A DNA stretch of 6,724 bases from a bacterium (GTDB lineage: Bacteria; Chloroflexota; Dormibacteria; UBA8260; Bog-877). A program made the position numbers and the translations under genes. Below, piece by piece: positions 5,830 through 6,724 of this stretch. The stretch spans positions 1 to 6,724 of the forward strand of contig JAJYWM010000394.1 of the NCBI GenBank assembly GCA_021791455.1, written 5' to 3'. Each line of letters opens with the position of its first letter. The stretch's first letter is position 1. The notes under the pieces are model-generated. The model did not search any database. It worked only from the letters and a program-made list of their open reading frames with translations, and was not told the origin of the DNA.

Positions 5830-6724
5830 CAGTGGAGATCTCCACCCTGTGCACTCCTTGAACATAGGGTGTTGCTCGAAGCTCGGCCATGACCGCATCC
5901 GATATGGGCTCGTCGACCCGGATGGCGGTGACCGCCAGCCCGCGAGGGGTGTCGCGCCCCACCTGCATCTCCGCGATGTTGATGTCGGCCTCCCCCAGGA
6001 TCTGCCCGATCTTGCCAATGAGGCCCGGGCGATCCTGATGCTCCAGCATGAGAAACGATCCCTCCAAGAGCAGGTCCGTGCGCATCTCATTGAGAAGCAC
6101 GAGGCGCGGCTGTCCCAACACCAGAGCGCCCTGGATCGAGCTCGGGCCTCGCCCTTCGGCTCTTAGCTCAATCGCTCCCGCGAAGTTGCCGCTCTTGGAG
6201 GTGCGCTGCTCTCTGACCTCGACCCCATGCCGGAGCGCCATCTCACCGGCGTTGACCGCAGTCACCCGGTCGTGAGAGAAGGAACCCAGCATTCCGCTCA
6301 GCACCGAGGCGCTGATGGCCCCGGTGTGCACCCCGGCCACCTCGCCCTCGTAGACCAGTTCCACGGCCCGCAGGGCTCCCCCGCCCATCTGGGCCCAGAT
6401 GCTCCCCAGGCGGCGCCCGAGGTCCTGGTAGGGAACCACCAGCTTGAGCTCGTCGTCAGGGACGTGGGGGGCGTTGACCGCCCACCTGGCGGGCTTGCCC
6501 GCCAGGACGTCGACGATCTGTTCCGCGACATCGGTGGCGACAGTGACCTGGGCTTCCCTGGTCGAGGCGCCCAGGTGAGGTGTTACCAGGATCCTTGGAT
6601 CACCGAGGAGAGGGTGGTCCGGGGGCGGGGGCTCGGTGACAAACACGTCAACGGCAGCTCCTGCAAGGTGCCCTGAGGTCACGGCTCGGGCCAAAGCCTC
6701 CTCGTCGATCAGGCCGCCGCGCCC
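5822..6724 (-). CDS. serA: D-3-phosphoglycerate dehydrogenase, C-terminal 300 residues (5' end cut off by window edge)
   Basis: SerA oxidises 3-phosphoglycerate to 3-phosphohydroxypyruvate with NAD+, the first step of the phosphorylated serine pathway. The frame is open to base 6724, where it reads GRGGLIDEEALARA, the NxxRGG region of D-2-hydroxyacid dehydrogenases, so only the N-terminal 40-45% is missing. Visible residues (numbered from the edge) include GAAVDVFVTEP with the catalytic-pair glutamate E31, and VTPHLGAST with the catalytic histidine H50. They are followed by an ASB (allosteric substrate-binding) domain at about 98-215. The ACT domain (about 225-297) contains DRPGLIGKIGQILGEADINIAEMQVGR, the serine-sensing fold. 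This is the long SerA form known from Mycobacterium, expected to be about 525-530 aa and inhibited by L-serine. The 3' end (TGA at 5822-5824) overlaps the DUF1015 start. The TTG at 6694 is internal, not the start. Confidence 0.96.
   Translation of the reverse strand, partial: GRGGLIDEEALARAVTSGHLAGAAVDVFVTEPPPPDHPLLGDPRILVTPHLGASTREAQVTVATDVAEQIVDVLAGKPARWAVNAPHVPDDELKLVVPYQDLGRRLGSIWAQMGGGALRAVELVYEGEVAGVHTGAISASVLSGMLGSFSHDRVTAVNAGEMALRHGVEVREQRTSKSGNFAGAIELRAEGRGPSSIQGALVLGQPRLVLLNEMRTDLLLEGSFLMLEHQDRPGLIGKIGQILGEADINIAEMQVGRDTPRGLAVTAIRVDEPISDAVMAELRATPYVQGVHRVEISTVG

Noticed and set aside
5830..6090. N-terminal extension of the DUF1015 frame into serA
   Set aside because: The extension encodes an Arg/Ser/Trp-rich shadow of the conserved SerA ACT domain. 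The family's normal N-terminus (AEIHPFRG) begins at the TTG at 5829.

Overview
This is a GC-rich chromosomal window with very dense bacterial coding. Six genes lie on the minus strand and one convergent gene lies on the plus strand. GTG and TTG starts, strong G/C bias at third codon positions, a long SerA with an intervening (ASB) domain plus an ACT domain, and an arginyl-tRNA synthetase with the 'HTxTNPNKAxHLGHLRN' type of signature suggest an actinomycetote, perhaps an uncultured or acidimicrobiia-like lineage. That assignment is inference from sequence style, not a database match. I see no mobile element, CRISPR array, rRNA or tRNA.

Layout in plus coordinates: 1-1086 (+) is the 3' part of a proline-rich, single-pass membrane protein of unknown function. 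Its frame is still open at the left edge, so its true start may lie outside. 1087-1219 is a short convergent intergenic region. The minus-strand genes, in transcription order from the right edge, are: serA (3-phosphoglycerate dehydrogenase, 5' end cut off by the window edge), a DUF1015 family protein, an FmdB-type small zinc-ribbon protein, a thioredoxin, argS (arginyl-tRNA synthetase), and a stand-alone Lon substrate-binding-domain protein.

The minus-strand genes are closely packed. serA and the DUF1015 gene overlap by 8 bp, and fmdB and trxA also overlap by 8 bp. The gaps are 86 bp (DUF1015 to fmdB), 39 bp (trxA to argS) and 41 bp (argS to the Lon-domain gene). A likely reading is one transcription unit, or two with a break in the 86-bp gap. 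serA plus DUF1015 looks like a serine-biosynthesis pair. fmdB plus trxA looks like a redox or zinc-ribbon pair. argS and the Lon-domain protein are housekeeping or protein-quality genes.

The window is mostly ordinary core genome. The points most worth a second look are the serA-coupled DUF1015 protein with its DGHHR motif, a 35-nt stem-loop that covers the trxA stop and ends 7 nt before the argS start, and the unidentified membrane-anchored protein at the left end.
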